Shown piece after piece: positions 1 through 8,460 of a stretch of DNA of 40,655 bases. Origin of the DNA: Pseudomonadota bacterium (GTDB lineage Bacteria > Pseudomonadota > Alphaproteobacteria > Reyranellales > Reyranellaceae); contig JAFEFF010000205.1 in assembly GCA_018240745.1 (NCBI GenBank), positions 1 to 40,655 of the forward strand, given 5' to 3'. How positions within the stretch are numbered: the stretch's first letter is position 1; every line of letters begins with the position of its first letter. The notes beneath the pieces are model-generated. The model saw nothing but the letters and a program-made list of their open reading frames with translations. It did not search any database and was not told where the DNA came from. The position numbers were made by a program, and so were the translations under genes.

Positions 1-1051
1 GACGGCCGCGACATCACCGCCGCTGGCGGCCGCGGCGTCGCCGCCGCCGGCGGCCGGCGGCCTTCCGGTGGTGACGGGGCACCTGGTGAGCGACACCGGC
101 GCCTCGGCGACCGACGGCATCACTTCGAACGCCGCGCTGGCCGGCACGGCGGATGCCGGCGCCAGCATGCACTTCACCGTCGATGGCAGCTCTGTAGCGG
201 CGACCGCCACGGCCGACGGCTCCGGCCATTGGACCTTCACGCCCTCGGGCCTGAGCGACGGGTTCCATACGGTGATCGCCAGCGAAACCAATGCAGCAGG
301 CGCCACCGGTGCGGCAACCATCGGCTTCACCTACGACACCCATGGACCGATCCCGACCTACACCGGCGAGAGCGTGACGAACGGCACGGTCACCATCACC
401 GGCACCACCGGCGAGGCGGGCGACAGCGTCACGATCTATGACGGCAACCGCTGGCTCGGCGTCGCCGCGACCGGCGCGGACGGCACCTTCGCCTACACGG
501 CAAGCGCGTCGGCCGGGGTCCACCGCTACGGCTCCTACGCCGACGGCCCTGCCGGCCAAGGGCATACCGTGGCGAAGGCGATCCTGGGCAGCACCGGCGC
601 CGACACGCTGACCGGTTCCACCGGCAACGACGTGATCGTCGGCAATGGCGGCAACGACGTCATCACCGGCGGGCTCGGCGCCGACAAGCTGACGGGCGGC
701 AGCGGCAACGCCACCTTCACCTACAAGGCCGCCGCGGAGTCGACGTCCGCCGCGGCCGACACGATCACCGACTTCCACCATGGCGACAAGATCGACTTCA
801 CGTCGATCGCCGGCATCGATGCCGGCAACGGGACGCCCACCTTCCAAGGCTACCTGACCGGCGCCGGCAGCCAGACGGTCAACGCGCACAGCGTCGCCGT
901 CATGGAGGTCGGCGGCAACACCCAGGTGCTGGTGAACACCACCGGCACCGCGGAGACGGTCACCCCGACCGACATGCATGCGGCCGACATGAACGTCACC
1001 CTGGTCGGCGTCAATCTCACCCTCACCGGCAACGACTTCCATCACAACTGA
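1..1051 (+). CDS. C-terminal part of an Ig-like/RTX type I secreted protein (5' end outside window)
   Basis: The frame is open from base 2 to the TGA at 1049-1051, so the start lies upstream of the window. In order it shows an Ala/Pro-rich linker (to about base 67), a bacterial Ig-like module (about 70-345), a second Ig-like module (about 346-570), and short glycine/aspartate RTX nonapeptide repeats (about 587-714; units such as GSTGNDVIV and GNGGNDVIT). The tail contains TITDFHHGDKIDF, the usual serralysin-type end that carries the secretion signal. RTX repeats fold as a calcium-bound beta-roll outside the cell. The exporter genes follow directly (18-base gap), so this is very probably their substrate. 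The visible part suggests a surface or extracellular protein, perhaps an adhesin. Any catalytic domain would be upstream and cannot be seen. GTG at 68 is an internal codon, not a credible start. Confidence 0.85.
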   Translation, partial: TAATSPPLAAAASPPPAAGGLPVVTGHLVSDTGASATDGITSNAALAGTADAGASMHFTVDGSSVAATATADGSGHWTFTPSGLSDGFHTVIASETNAAGATGAATIGFTYDTHGPIPTYTGESVTNGTVTITGTTGEAGDSVTIYDGNRWLGVAATGADGTFAYTASASAGVHRYGSYADGPAGQGHTVAKAILGSTGADTLTGSTGNDVIVGNGGNDVITGGLGADKLTGGSGNATFTYKAAAESTSAAADTITDFHHGDKIDFTSIAGIDAGNGTPTFQGYLTGAGSQTVNAHSVAVMEVGGNTQVLVNTTGTAETVTPTDMHAADMNVTLVGVNLTLTGNDFHHN

Positions 1052-1056
1052 GAACA

Positions 1057-1062
1057 AGAGGA
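1057..1062 (+). promoter_or_regulatory. ribosome binding site that fixes a TTG start
   Basis: AGAGGA lies 7 bases before TTG at 1070-1072. No ATG with a comparable site is near, so the exporter ATPase most likely starts at TTG. The short gap after the RTX gene supports co-transcription. Confidence 0.6.
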
Positions 1063-1069
1063 CCGGGTA

Positions 1070-2788
1070 TTGAAGAAGGTTTCCAGGAGGTCTTCCCAGT
1101 TCTCCACCCTGCTGCGTCCCGCCGTGCCGTACCTCGCCACGGCGGGCGCCTTCAGCCTGGCGATCAACCTGCTCTACCTCGCCGGGCCGCTTTACATGCT
1201 GCAGGTGTACGACCGGGTGGTTCCGTCGAGCAGCGAGACCACGCTGGTCATGGTGACGCTGGCCCTGTTGATGGCCTACGCGGCGCTCGCCGGCCTCGAT
1301 GCGATGCGCGCGCGCGTCCTGACGCGCGCCAGCGTCGAGCTCGACCGCAAGATCGCGTCGGCTGTGGTCACGGCGAGCATCGACCAGCCGACCGGCGGCG
1401 CACGCAGCCAGTCGCTGCGAGACTTCGACACCTTCCGCCAGTTCGTCAGCGGCGCGGGCATCCACGCGCTGTTCGACCTGCCGTGGGCGCCGGTCTACAT
1501 CGCCGTCATCTTCATGCTGCACTGGAGCCTCGGCGCCTTCGCGCTGGGCTGCAGCGTGCTGCTGGTGCTGATGGCGCTGCTCAATGAATGGCTGGTCGGC
1601 AAGCAACTCGGCGGCGCCAATGCGGCGGCGGCCCGCAACTACGCCTTCACCGAGATGAGCCTGCGCAACACCGAGGCGATCCGCGCCATGGGAATGACGC
1701 CCGGCCTGCTCGAGCGCTGGAGCACCGACCGCGACCAGATGCTGGGCCGCCAGGTGATCGCCAGCGACCGCGCCGGCGCGATCCACAGCATCATCAAGTT
1801 CCTCCGGCTCAGCATGCAGTCGGTGATCCTGGGACTCGGCGCCTACCTCGTGATCGAGCACGCGCTGACGGCCGGTGCGATGTTCGCGGCGAGCCTGCTG
1901 CTCGGCCGCGCCCTGCAGCCGGTCGAGCAGGTGGTCGGCGCCTGGCGCGGCATCGTCGCGGTGCGCGCCGCGTTCCGCCGGCTGGATCGGCTGTTCGCGG
2001 CGATCGCCAGGCAGGGTCCGGAGCTTGCCCTGCCCAAGCCCACCGGCAAGCTCTCGGTCGAGGGCGTGAGCTACGTGGCGCCGGGCAGCCCGCGGCCGCT
2101 GCTGCGCAACGTCTCGTTCGAGCTCGAGGCCGGCGAGATTCTGGGCGTGATCGGCCCGTCGGGTGCCGGAAAGTCGACCCTCGCCCGCCATCTGGTCGGC
2201 GTGCTGACGCCGACTGCCGGCACGGTGCGGCTGGACGGCGCCGATGTCGCCGCCTGGTCACGCAACGGGCTCGGGGCGCATGTCGGCTACCTGCCGCAGG
2301 ACATCGAGCTGTTCGCCGACACCGTCGCCTGCAACATCAACCGTTTCCAGCCCGGCGACGATCCGGCGGTGCTGGAGGCCGCGCGCATGGCCGGCGTCCA
2401 CGAGCTGATCCTGCGGCTCAGCGACGGCTACAATACCGCAGTCGGCGAAGGCGGCGCGGTCCTGTCGGGCGGCATCCGCCAGCGCCTCGGGCTGGCCCGC
2501 GCGGTCTATGCCTCGCCCAGCCTGGTGGTGCTCGACGAGCCCTCCTCCAACCTCGATGCCGACGGCGACGGGGCGCTCCGCGACTGCCTGGTCGAGCTCA
2601 AGCAGCGCGGTGTGACGGTGGTGCTGATCTCGCATCGTCCGGCTTCGATCGTCACCGCTGACAAGCTCCTCCTCCTGAAGGACGGCGTGGTCGAGCTGTT
2701 CGGGCCGCGGCTCGACGTGCTCGGCAGGCTGGCGCCACGGCCCGTCAACCGCCTCGTCTCCGTCCCGGCGCAGGCGAGGTCGGCATGA
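1070..2788 (+). CDS. type I secretion system permease/ATPase (PrtD-like)
   Basis: A 572-residue inner-membrane ABC exporter that powers export of RTX proteins from cytoplasm to outside without a periplasmic intermediate. Hydrophobic segments fill roughly residues 20-300 (ABC transmembrane domain, first helix around SLAINLLYLAGPLYML). The nucleotide-binding domain follows, with Walker A GPSGAGKST (about 362-370), signature LSGGIRQR (a variant of LSGGQ), Walker B LVVLDEPSSNLD (about 484-495) and switch His in VLISHR. Length and the lack of an N-terminal peptidase-like C39 domain match the PrtD/RsaD group of TIGR01842-type transporters. It ends in an ATGA overlap with the membrane-fusion gene, so the two are translationally coupled. 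The RTX gene just upstream is the likely substrate. The outer-membrane TolC partner is not in the window. Confidence 0.93.
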   Translation: MKKVSRRSSQFSTLLRPAVPYLATAGAFSLAINLLYLAGPLYMLQVYDRVVPSSSETTLVMVTLALLMAYAALAGLDAMRARVLTRASVELDRKIASAVVTASIDQPTGGARSQSLRDFDTFRQFVSGAGIHALFDLPWAPVYIAVIFMLHWSLGAFALGCSVLLVLMALLNEWLVGKQLGGANAAAARNYAFTEMSLRNTEAIRAMGMTPGLLERWSTDRDQMLGRQVIASDRAGAIHSIIKFLRLSMQSVILGLGAYLVIEHALTAGAMFAASLLLGRALQPVEQVVGAWRGIVAVRAAFRRLDRLFAAIARQGPELALPKPTGKLSVEGVSYVAPGSPRPLLRNVSFELEAGEILGVIGPSGAGKSTLARHLVGVLTPTAGTVRLDGADVAAWSRNGLGAHVGYLPQDIELFADTVACNINRFQPGDDPAVLEAARMAGVHELILRLSDGYNTAVGEGGAVLSGGIRQRLGLARAVYASPSLVVLDEPSSNLDADGDGALRDCLVELKQRGVTVVLISHRPASIVTADKLLLLKDGVVELFGPRLDVLGRLAPRPVNRLVSVPAQARSA

Positions 2789-4098
2789 AGGATTTGCGCA
2801 AGGCCGGCTTCGCGGTCGGCTCGACCTGGGGGCCGGCGATCATCGGCTGGTCGATCATCGCCCTGTTCTTCGGCGGCTTCGGTGGCTGGGCGGCGTTCGC
2901 GCCCCTCGATGGCGCGGTGGTGGCCAACGGCGTCGTCAAGGTCGACGGCAACCGCAAGAGCGTGCAGCACCTCGATGGCGGCATCGTCAAGCGGCTGAAC
3001 GTCAAGGAAGGAGACCATGTCAAGGTCGGCGACGTGCTGGTCGTGCTCGACGACACGCAGGCGCGCGCCGAGTACGAGGTGCTGCGCGAGCAGTATGTCG
3101 TGCTGCGCGCCACCGAGGCGCGGCTGCTGACCGAGCTGGCCGACGGTCACGAGCTGGTCATGCCTCCCGAGCTCGAGGGCCCGCACCAGCAGAGCTATGT
3201 CGCGAGCGTCTGGTCGGGCCAGGTGAAGCAGTTCGACAGCCGGCGGGCCACGCTCGAGGGCCAGAAGAAGGTGATCGAGGAGAAGATTCGCCAGTTGCAG
3301 TCGCAGATCGACGGTGCGGAGGCGCAGGCCAAGGCCTTCACTGCCCAGGTCGATTCGGTCAAGGACGAGGCCGACAGCGTGGCGCCGCTGGTCGAAAAGA
3401 TGCTGCTGCCCAGGCCGCGGCTGTTACAGCTCCAGCGCACCGCGTTCGGGCTCGAGGGCCAGATCGCCGATACCCAGGCCAACATCGGCAAATTCCGCCA
3501 GGCCATCGCCGAGCAGGAGCTGCAGATCGCGCAGCTGCACCATGACCGCATGGCCGATGTGACCAAGGACCTGCGCGAGGTGCAGGCCCGCCTGCTCGAG
3601 GTGATCCCCAAGCGCACCAGCGCGGAGGCGGTGCTGAGCCGCATGGAGATCCGCTCGCCCTACGCCGGCAAGGTGGTGGCGCTCAATATCTTCTCGGTCG
3701 GCGGCGTGATTCAGCGCGGCGAAAAGATCATGGACATCGTGCCGGACGACGACGGCCTCGCCATCGAGGCTCAGGTCGCGGTCGACGAGATCAGCGACGT
3801 CCATCCCGGCATGGCAGCCGAGGTACATCTCACCGCGTACAAGCAGCGCATCGTCCCGACGGTGCACGGCAAGGTCGTCCAGGTCTCGGCCGACCGGCTC
3901 ACCGACGCCAAGACCGGCGCGCCGTACTACCTCGCGACCGTCCGGCCCGACATGGACGAGCTCGCCCATCTCGACGGCGTGCAGCTCTATCCCGGCATGC
4001 CGGCGACGGTGATGCTGCCGACCGAGAGCCGCACGGCGCTGCAATACGTGATCGGCCCCCTGGCGGACTCCTTCAATCACGCCTTCAAGCAGAAATAG
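2785..4098 (+). CDS. HlyD-family type I secretion membrane-fusion protein (PrtE-like)
   Basis: A 437-residue periplasmic adaptor linking the ABC exporter to an outer-membrane TolC-type channel. One transmembrane helix lies near residues 17-45. A first half-lipoyl segment follows (VKRLNVKEGDHVKVGDVLVV), then a long helical hairpin rich in Gln/Glu/Ala (about 140-275). The second half-lipoyl segment is marked by IRSPYAGKVVALN, and a beta-barrel domain closes the protein. This is the standard HlyD/PrtE order. The ATG overlaps the ATPase stop by ATGA (2785-2788). Its 3' end overlaps the antisense thermonuclease-like remnant by 22 bases. A GC hairpin follows 25 bases after the stop. Confidence 0.93.
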   Translation: MKDLRKAGFAVGSTWGPAIIGWSIIALFFGGFGGWAAFAPLDGAVVANGVVKVDGNRKSVQHLDGGIVKRLNVKEGDHVKVGDVLVVLDDTQARAEYEVLREQYVVLRATEARLLTELADGHELVMPPELEGPHQQSYVASVWSGQVKQFDSRRATLEGQKKVIEEKIRQLQSQIDGAEAQAKAFTAQVDSVKDEADSVAPLVEKMLLPRPRLLQLQRTAFGLEGQIADTQANIGKFRQAIAEQELQIAQLHHDRMADVTKDLREVQARLLEVIPKRTSAEAVLSRMEIRSPYAGKVVALNIFSVGGVIQRGEKIMDIVPDDDGLAIEAQVAVDEISDVHPGMAAEVHLTAYKQRIVPTVHGKVVQVSADRLTDAKTGAPYYLATVRPDMDELAHLDGVQLYPGMPATVMLPTESRTALQYVIGPLADSFNHAFKQK

Positions 4099-4433
4099 AC
4101 CAACGGGGTCTCCAGGGCGCGAGTCCAGACGGCTCTGGACGCCTCCAATGCCGATTCCATAAGGGTTCTGGCCCCCGGGTCCACGAATCCAGCGCCACTA
4201 CCCCGGTTGGACTCCGTCTTGACGGTTTGGACACGAAGCTCGGCGGCCGATTGGCCGGCCGGCCAGCCGTCGTCGCAGACCTGGCCCGGGCCGGGCACGT
4301 AGACGCCCCACAGTCGGAAGGTCGTCTTGCCTTGGGCGACGAAGCCGCCCCTGGACCCCTCCTCTGCTCTCGCAGCAACAGCTATCAGGCCGAACGCAAG
4401 TGCCATCGCGGACAACCTCAGCACCGCCACCAT
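4077..4433 (-). pseudogene. probable remnant of a secreted thermonuclease (SNase-like) protein
   Basis: A 118-codon minus-strand frame starting at ATG 4431-4433. It begins with a convincing signal peptide (LSAMALAFGLIAVAARA), then GKTTFRLWGVYVPGPGQVC and DDGWPAGQSAAELR. These resemble the early part of small SNase-like nuclease-family proteins, in which an RLWGIDAPE-type motif is followed by an Asp/Trp/Pro segment. The catalytic Asp/Glu/Arg set is not recognisable, and similarity stops after about residue 70. The last 45 or so residues look non-native and run into the 3' end of the secretion gene. I infer truncation by deletion or rearrangement. It could instead be a short intact secreted protein of unknown role. 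Confidence 0.4.
4123..4140. terminator. hairpin after the secretion operon
   Basis: A perfect 7-bp inverted repeat (GTCCAGA / TCTGGAC) with a 4-base loop, 25 bases after the membrane-fusion stop. There is no T-run, so this is at best a weak or Rho-assisted terminator, or an mRNA-stabilising stem. It also lies within the 3' part of the antisense remnant. Confidence 0.35.
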
Positions 4434-4505
4434 CGCGTCCCCCTTTTCGCCACACAGCGGGTCCAACTCATTTTTGCTGGGGAGAATAAGGTACTGGAGG
4501 CTTCA

Positions 4506-5726
4506 ATGAACACCAGCAGACGCACGTTCCTTCTGGGATCGGTCGCCGGCTCGGGCCTGCTTGCCTGGGCTCCGGCTTGGGCCAAGGGCACCTACGACGA
4601 AGGCGCCACCGATACTTCCATCAAGCTCGGCCATACCAACCCCTACAGTGGCCCCGCTTCCTCCTACAGCACGATCGGCAAGTGCATCTCCGCCTTCTGG
4701 ACGATGGTCAACGACAAGGGCGGCATCAATGGCCGCAAGATCGACTTCATCACGCTCGACGACGGCTACTCGCCGCCCAAGACGGTCGAGATGGTCCGCC
4801 AACTGGTGGAGCAGGACCATGTGCTGGCCTGCTTCAACACCCTCGGCACGCCGACCAACACCGCGATCCACAAGTACATGAACCAGAAGAAGGTACCGCA
4901 GCTTTACGTCGCGACCGGCGCCTCGAAGTGGGGCGATCCCAAACACTTCCCGTGGACCATGGGATTCCAGCCCGACTACCACACCGAGGCGATCATCTAC
5001 GCCAAGCACATCCTAGCCAACGTCAAGGATCCCAAGATCGCCGTGATCATGCAGAACGACGACTACGGCAAGGACTACTGGGAGGGCTTCAAGGCAGGCC
5101 TCGGCAAGGAGGCCGACAAGGTCGTCAAGCACGTCACCTACGAGACGACCGATCCGACGGTCGATTCGCAGGTGATCGAGCTGCACGGCTCGGGCGCCAA
5201 CGTGTTCTTCATCATCGCCATCCCGAAGTTCGCCGCGCAGGCCATCCGCAAGGCCGGCGATCTCGCCTGGAAGCCGACGACCTATCTCAACAACGTCTCC
5301 TCGTCGGTCACCGCGACCTTGCAGCCGGCCGGGTTCGACAACAGCGAAGGCATCATCACCGGCCTCTACCTGATGGATCCGACCGACAAGCAATGGGACA
5401 ACAACGACGACATGAAGGTCTGGCGCGCGTTCATGGCGAAGTACATGCCGGACGCCAACACCGCCGACGGCAACTACGTCTACGCCTACGCCGTGTCGTC
5501 CCTGATGGAGGTGACGCTCAAGAACTGCGGCGACACGCTGACCCGCGCCAACCTCATGAAGCAGGCGGCGAGCTTCCATAAGCAGAAGGTCCCGCTCCTG
5601 CTGCCGGGCATAACCGTGAGCACCAGCGCCACCGACTTCTACCCGATCCAGGCGATCCGGCTGGCGCGCTTCAAGAACGGCAGCTGGCAACTGTTCGGTG
5701 ACGTGCTCTCACACGAGAGCGCGTGA
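4506..5726 (+). CDS. ABC transporter substrate-binding protein, branched-chain amino acid type, Tat signal
   Basis: A 406-residue periplasmic solute receptor of the Peripla_BP_6/LivJ type. Residues 1-26 form a twin-arginine signal (SRRTFLLG, then a hydrophobic stretch and AWA cleavage site). The mature protein starts near KGTYDEGATD and shows the family opening SIKLGHTNPYSGPASSYS. Further on it has INGRKIDFITLDDGYSPPKTVE and a lobe-2 segment IAVIMQNDDYGKDYW. Such receptors bind amino acids, amides, short acids or aromatic acids. The ligand cannot be read from sequence. The start is fixed by GGAGG at 4496-4500, 5 bases before the ATG. No permease or ATPase gene adjoins it. A LivM-like permease occurs at 16781, but nothing shows that they work together. 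Confidence 0.9.
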   Translation: MNTSRRTFLLGSVAGSGLLAWAPAWAKGTYDEGATDTSIKLGHTNPYSGPASSYSTIGKCISAFWTMVNDKGGINGRKIDFITLDDGYSPPKTVEMVRQLVEQDHVLACFNTLGTPTNTAIHKYMNQKKVPQLYVATGASKWGDPKHFPWTMGFQPDYHTEAIIYAKHILANVKDPKIAVIMQNDDYGKDYWEGFKAGLGKEADKVVKHVTYETTDPTVDSQVIELHGSGANVFFIIAIPKFAAQAIRKAGDLAWKPTTYLNNVSSSVTATLQPAGFDNSEGIITGLYLMDPTDKQWDNNDDMKVWRAFMAKYMPDANTADGNYVYAYAVSSLMEVTLKNCGDTLTRANLMKQAASFHKQKVPLLLPGITVSTSATDFYPIQAIRLARFKNGSWQLFGDVLSHESA

Positions 5727-5764
5727 CGGAGCGCCGCCGCTTCGCAGCATCTGCAACACATCCG

Positions 5765-5792
5765 GGCGGCGCATCCAACAGGATGCGCCGCC
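5765..5792. terminator. strong GC hairpin between binding protein and response regulator
   Basis: A perfect 12-bp inverted repeat, GGCGGCGCATCC / GGATGCGCCGCC, with an AACA loop, 38 bases after the binding-protein stop. No T-run follows on either strand. It probably ends or stabilises the upstream transcript. The response regulator starts 141 bases further on. Confidence 0.55.
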
Positions 5793-5933
5793 GTGTCCTG
5801 TGCATAACGCACCATCGAACGGCCTTGCGCCACATTCTCACCATCAGTCAGCGCTACGAATCGGTTCGCGGCGAGGCAGTGCGCGCAGTCGATGCGTGCG
5901 GTGCACCCCTTCACGCACAAAAAGGGGAAGAGA

Positions 5934-6302
5934 ATGGACAGCGAAAAGTGCCTGAGCGGAAAGTCGGTGCTGATCGTCGAGGATAACTTTCTCCTCGCAG
6001 AGGATCTGCGGTCCAGTGTCGAGCAGGCCGGTGCCAAGATCATCGGCCCCATCGGCGACGTCTCCCAGGCGCTGGCGGCGGCGCAGGAAAGGAAGATCGA
6101 CGTGGCCCTGCTCGACGTTGGCCTCAAGGGTCAATCCTCGATCGCCGTCGCGCGCGCGCTGGCGTATCGCCTTATCCCCTTCATCATCATCACCGGCTAC
6201 GTCCGCGATGCACTCCCGCCGGAGCTGGAGAATGCTCTCTACCTCGCCAAGCCGGTGATGACCGATTCCGTGCTGAACGTAATATCGGCCCTGCTCACCT
6301 GA
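5934..6302 (+). CDS. single-domain response regulator receiver protein
   Basis: A 122-residue stand-alone CheY-like receiver. Acidic pocket E16/D17 (LIVEDN), phospho-acceptor D61 (ALLDVG), conserved T87 (IIITGY) and K106 (LAKPV) are all present and correctly spaced, so it should accept phosphate. There is no output domain. In alphaproteobacteria such proteins serve as phosphorelay intermediates, or in stress or motility control. No histidine kinase or phosphotransferase is in the window, so partners are unknown. The start is chosen at ATG 5934 because GGGGAAGA ends just before it. A longer frame upstream lacks such a site. Confidence 0.85.
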   Translation: MDSEKCLSGKSVLIVEDNFLLAEDLRSSVEQAGAKIIGPIGDVSQALAAAQERKIDVALLDVGLKGQSSIAVARALAYRLIPFIIITGYVRDALPPELENALYLAKPVMTDSVLNVISALLT

Positions 6303-6317
6303 CGCATGTCGCCGCGC

Positions 6318-7169
6318 TCAGGCGCCCATCTGGTGCTTGAGCTCGGACCAGCGGTCGAGGATCGGCCTCAGCTTGTCCTCTCTCTCGGCCGGCAAGGTGA
6401 ACACCACGCGGTCGATACCGAGGTCCTGGCAGAGCTTCAGCCGGTCGAGATTGTCGGGATGGCGGAAGATGCTGATCGGCAGGCTCGCAGGGTCCCGGCC
6501 GGCATCGGCCGCCATCTTGCGGAAGGTATGGATCGATTCGATGCCCTCCGTCTCCAGCCAGTCGTCGCGCGGTATCCAGCCGTCGCCGTAGCGGAAGGCG
6601 CGCCTGGCCGCATACTCCAGCCGGCCGCCGACGATGATCGGCGGGTGCGGCTTCTGGTAGGGCTTGGGCCACTGCTTCATCTTGTCGAACTTCACGAACT
6701 CGCCATGATATTCGGGCTCCTCGTTGGCCCAGATCGTCTTCATCGCCTCGATGCGCTCGCGCGCGAGCTTGTGGCGGCTCTTGAACGCCGTGCCGTGGTT
6801 CTCGATCTCGTCCTGGTTCCAGCCGTTGCCGACGCCGAACAGGAAGCGGCCTTGCGACAACTGGTCGATGGTCGACACTTCCTTGGCGGTGATGATGGGA
6901 TCGCGCTGGATGATGAGCGCAATGCCGGTGCCGACCTTGAGCCTGGTCGTCACCGTGGCCGCCGCGTTCAGCACCAGGAACGGGTCCATGATGTCGTAGT
7001 ACGGCCGGATCAGCCCGCCGCCGGCCGGATACGGGGTCTTGCGGGTCGACGGGATGTGGGTGTGCTCGGGCACCCAGAGCGATTCGAAGCCGCGCTTCTC
7101 CAGCTCGATCGCCAGCGGCGCCGGCCGCATGGAGTCTGTCGTGAAAAACATGACGGCGCCGATCTTCAT
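6318..7169 (-). CDS. LLM-class (luciferase-like) flavin/F420-dependent oxidoreductase
   Basis: A 283-residue TIM-barrel oxidoreductase. It opens with MKIGAVMFFTTDSMRPAPLA and has FESLWVPEHTHIP, LKVGTGIALIIQRDPIITAKE, GRFLFGVGNGWNQDE and a C-terminal LPISIFRHPDNLDRL. These fit the TIGR03619-like subgroup. Known relatives use F420 or FMN. The cofactor cannot be decided here, because no F420 biosynthesis gene is in view and many proteobacterial members use FMN. The start is supported by an AGGGAGA-like site upstream on the minus strand. A second member of the class lies just upstream on the same strand, so these could be co-transcribed, though a hairpin (7279-7302) separates them. Confidence 0.85.
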   Translation of the reverse strand: MKIGAVMFFTTDSMRPAPLAIELEKRGFESLWVPEHTHIPSTRKTPYPAGGGLIRPYYDIMDPFLVLNAAATVTTRLKVGTGIALIIQRDPIITAKEVSTIDQLSQGRFLFGVGNGWNQDEIENHGTAFKSRHKLARERIEAMKTIWANEEPEYHGEFVKFDKMKQWPKPYQKPHPPIIVGGRLEYAARRAFRYGDGWIPRDDWLETEGIESIHTFRKMAADAGRDPASLPISIFRHPDNLDRLKLCQDLGIDRVVFTLPAEREDKLRPILDRWSELKHQMGA

Positions 7170-7278
7170 GGCCTCGCTTCTCCCTTGTCGGGGCCAGTGT
7201 AGAATGATCGGGCATGGATACGCACGCCCCGCCGCAGGCCGACGCGGACCATCCCATCGCTGCTCTGCGGAAGTCGGG

Positions 7279-7302
7279 CGCGCCCGGCAGCGGCCGGGCG
7301 CG
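7279..7302 (-). terminator. GC-rich hairpin abutting a stop codon
   Basis: Inverted repeat CGCGCCCGG / CCGGGCGCG (9 bp, 6-base loop) starts at the base next to the TGA of the 7303-8340 gene on the minus strand. There is no T-run. It probably protects or attenuates the transcript rather than ending it cleanly. Confidence 0.45.
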
Positions 7303-8340
7303 TCAGTTCAGCCTTGCTGCCTGCGCCATCACCTCGATTGCCTCGGGCTGGCGGGAGCGGACGCTGAGGGAATCGGCGCCGGAGTCCTCCCACGCCCGGA
7401 AGCGCTGCCTGATGCGGGCCGCCGGCCCTACCAGCGACTTCAGGTCGACCCATTCGTCGGGGACGGCGGCGATCGCCTCGTCCTTGCGCTTGGCGAGGTA
7501 GAGTTCCTGGATGCGCTTGGCGGCGTCGCCGAAGCCGCGCCGCACCATGATGTCGTTGTGGAAGTTCTTGGTCCTGTGGCCCATGCCGCCGACATAGAGC
7601 GCCACCTCGGGCTTGAGTCGCTGAAGCGCGGCCTTCACGTCGTTCTCGACCTCGACATGCACCGAGGCCTGGATGGTGAAGTTGTGGAACCCCTTGCCGT
7701 TGCCGGCGCGGCGGAAACCCTCCTCCAGCCACGGCCGGTACTCCTCCATCGCGCCCGGCACGAAGCCCATCGGCAGCCAGCCGTCGGCGATCTCCGCGGT
7801 GAGCTTGACCGTCGTCTCGCTGCCGGTCGCGAGGTAGATCGGGATGTCCGGGTTCATGTGCAGGATCGACTTCAGCGGCTTGGCGAGGCCCGACGAGCCC
7901 GGGCCGGTGTAGGGCAGCGAGATTTCCCTGCCCTGGTGCGTGACCGGCGCCTCGCGCGCGAAGATCTTGCGCATGATCGCGACGTAATCCTTCATCCGGT
8001 AGTACGGCCGGCCCCACGGCTGGCCGTACCAGCCCTCGACGATCTGCGGTCCCGACACGCCGATGCCGGCGATGAAGCGCCCGCCGCCCGCCATCGCATC
8101 GACCGTTGCCGCCGACATCGCCGCATTGGCCGGCGTGCGCGCGGCGAGCTGCATGATGCCGGTGCCGAGCTTGATGCGGCTGGTCCTGGCGGCGAGGAAG
8201 GCGAGCGGTGTCACCGCATCCGAACCGTACGCCTCTGCCGTCCACACCGAGTCGTAGCCGAGCTGCTCGGCGCGCTGCACAAGCTCGACCGGGATATCGA
8301 GATGCGCCCGCGAGTAGCCGATCGATAGGCCGAGCTTCAT
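7303..8340 (-). CDS. LLM-class (luciferase-like) flavin/F420-dependent oxidoreductase
   Basis: A 345-residue luciferase-like TIM barrel. Family features are MKLGLSIGYSRAHLDIPVE, YDSVWTAEAYGSDAVTPL, RIKLGTGIMQLAARTPA (the conserved strand after the active site), GRFIAGIGVSGPQIVEGWYG and PDIPIYLATGSE. It resembles actinobacterial-type F420-dependent members more than alkane monooxygenases, but substrate and cofactor cannot be set. The start is taken at 8340, preceded by GGGGAA on the minus strand. An upstream in-frame ATG at 8430 has no such site and adds a non-family leader. The downstream neighbour is another member of the class. Confidence 0.85.
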   Translation of the reverse strand: MKLGLSIGYSRAHLDIPVELVQRAEQLGYDSVWTAEAYGSDAVTPLAFLAARTSRIKLGTGIMQLAARTPANAAMSAATVDAMAGGGRFIAGIGVSGPQIVEGWYGQPWGRPYYRMKDYVAIMRKIFAREAPVTHQGREISLPYTGPGSSGLAKPLKSILHMNPDIPIYLATGSETTVKLTAEIADGWLPMGFVPGAMEEYRPWLEEGFRRAGNGKGFHNFTIQASVHVEVENDVKAALQRLKPEVALYVGGMGHRTKNFHNDIMVRRGFGDAAKRIQELYLAKRKDEAIAAVPDEWVDLKSLVGPAARIRQRFRAWEDSGADSLSVRSRQPEAIEVMAQAARLN

Positions 8341-8460
8341 AAGGTTCCCCTGATTTTCGGCCCGAACTATAGCATTTGGGCGGAATTGTGGGCGCAACCC
8401 CGCGCCGCCGGATCGGTTGACTCGGCACAATCGAGACCTTCGAGCCTACAGGAGTCCACC

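Noticed and set aside
14..2191. A 725-codon open frame on the minus strand across the RTX and exporter genes
   Set aside because: It is antisense to genes with clear motifs and has the Arg/Gly/Asp-rich composition typical of high-GC shadow frames; no domain is visible.
4450..4505. Possible -35/-10 promoter (TTTTGC ... AATAAG) before the binding protein gene
   Set aside because: Matches are too weak and spacing is poor; alphaproteobacterial promoters cannot be called with confidence by eye here.
7170..7302. Small plus-strand gene starting at 7214 between the two LLM genes
   Set aside because: No ribosome binding site, and the frame runs antisense into the LLM gene with shadow composition.
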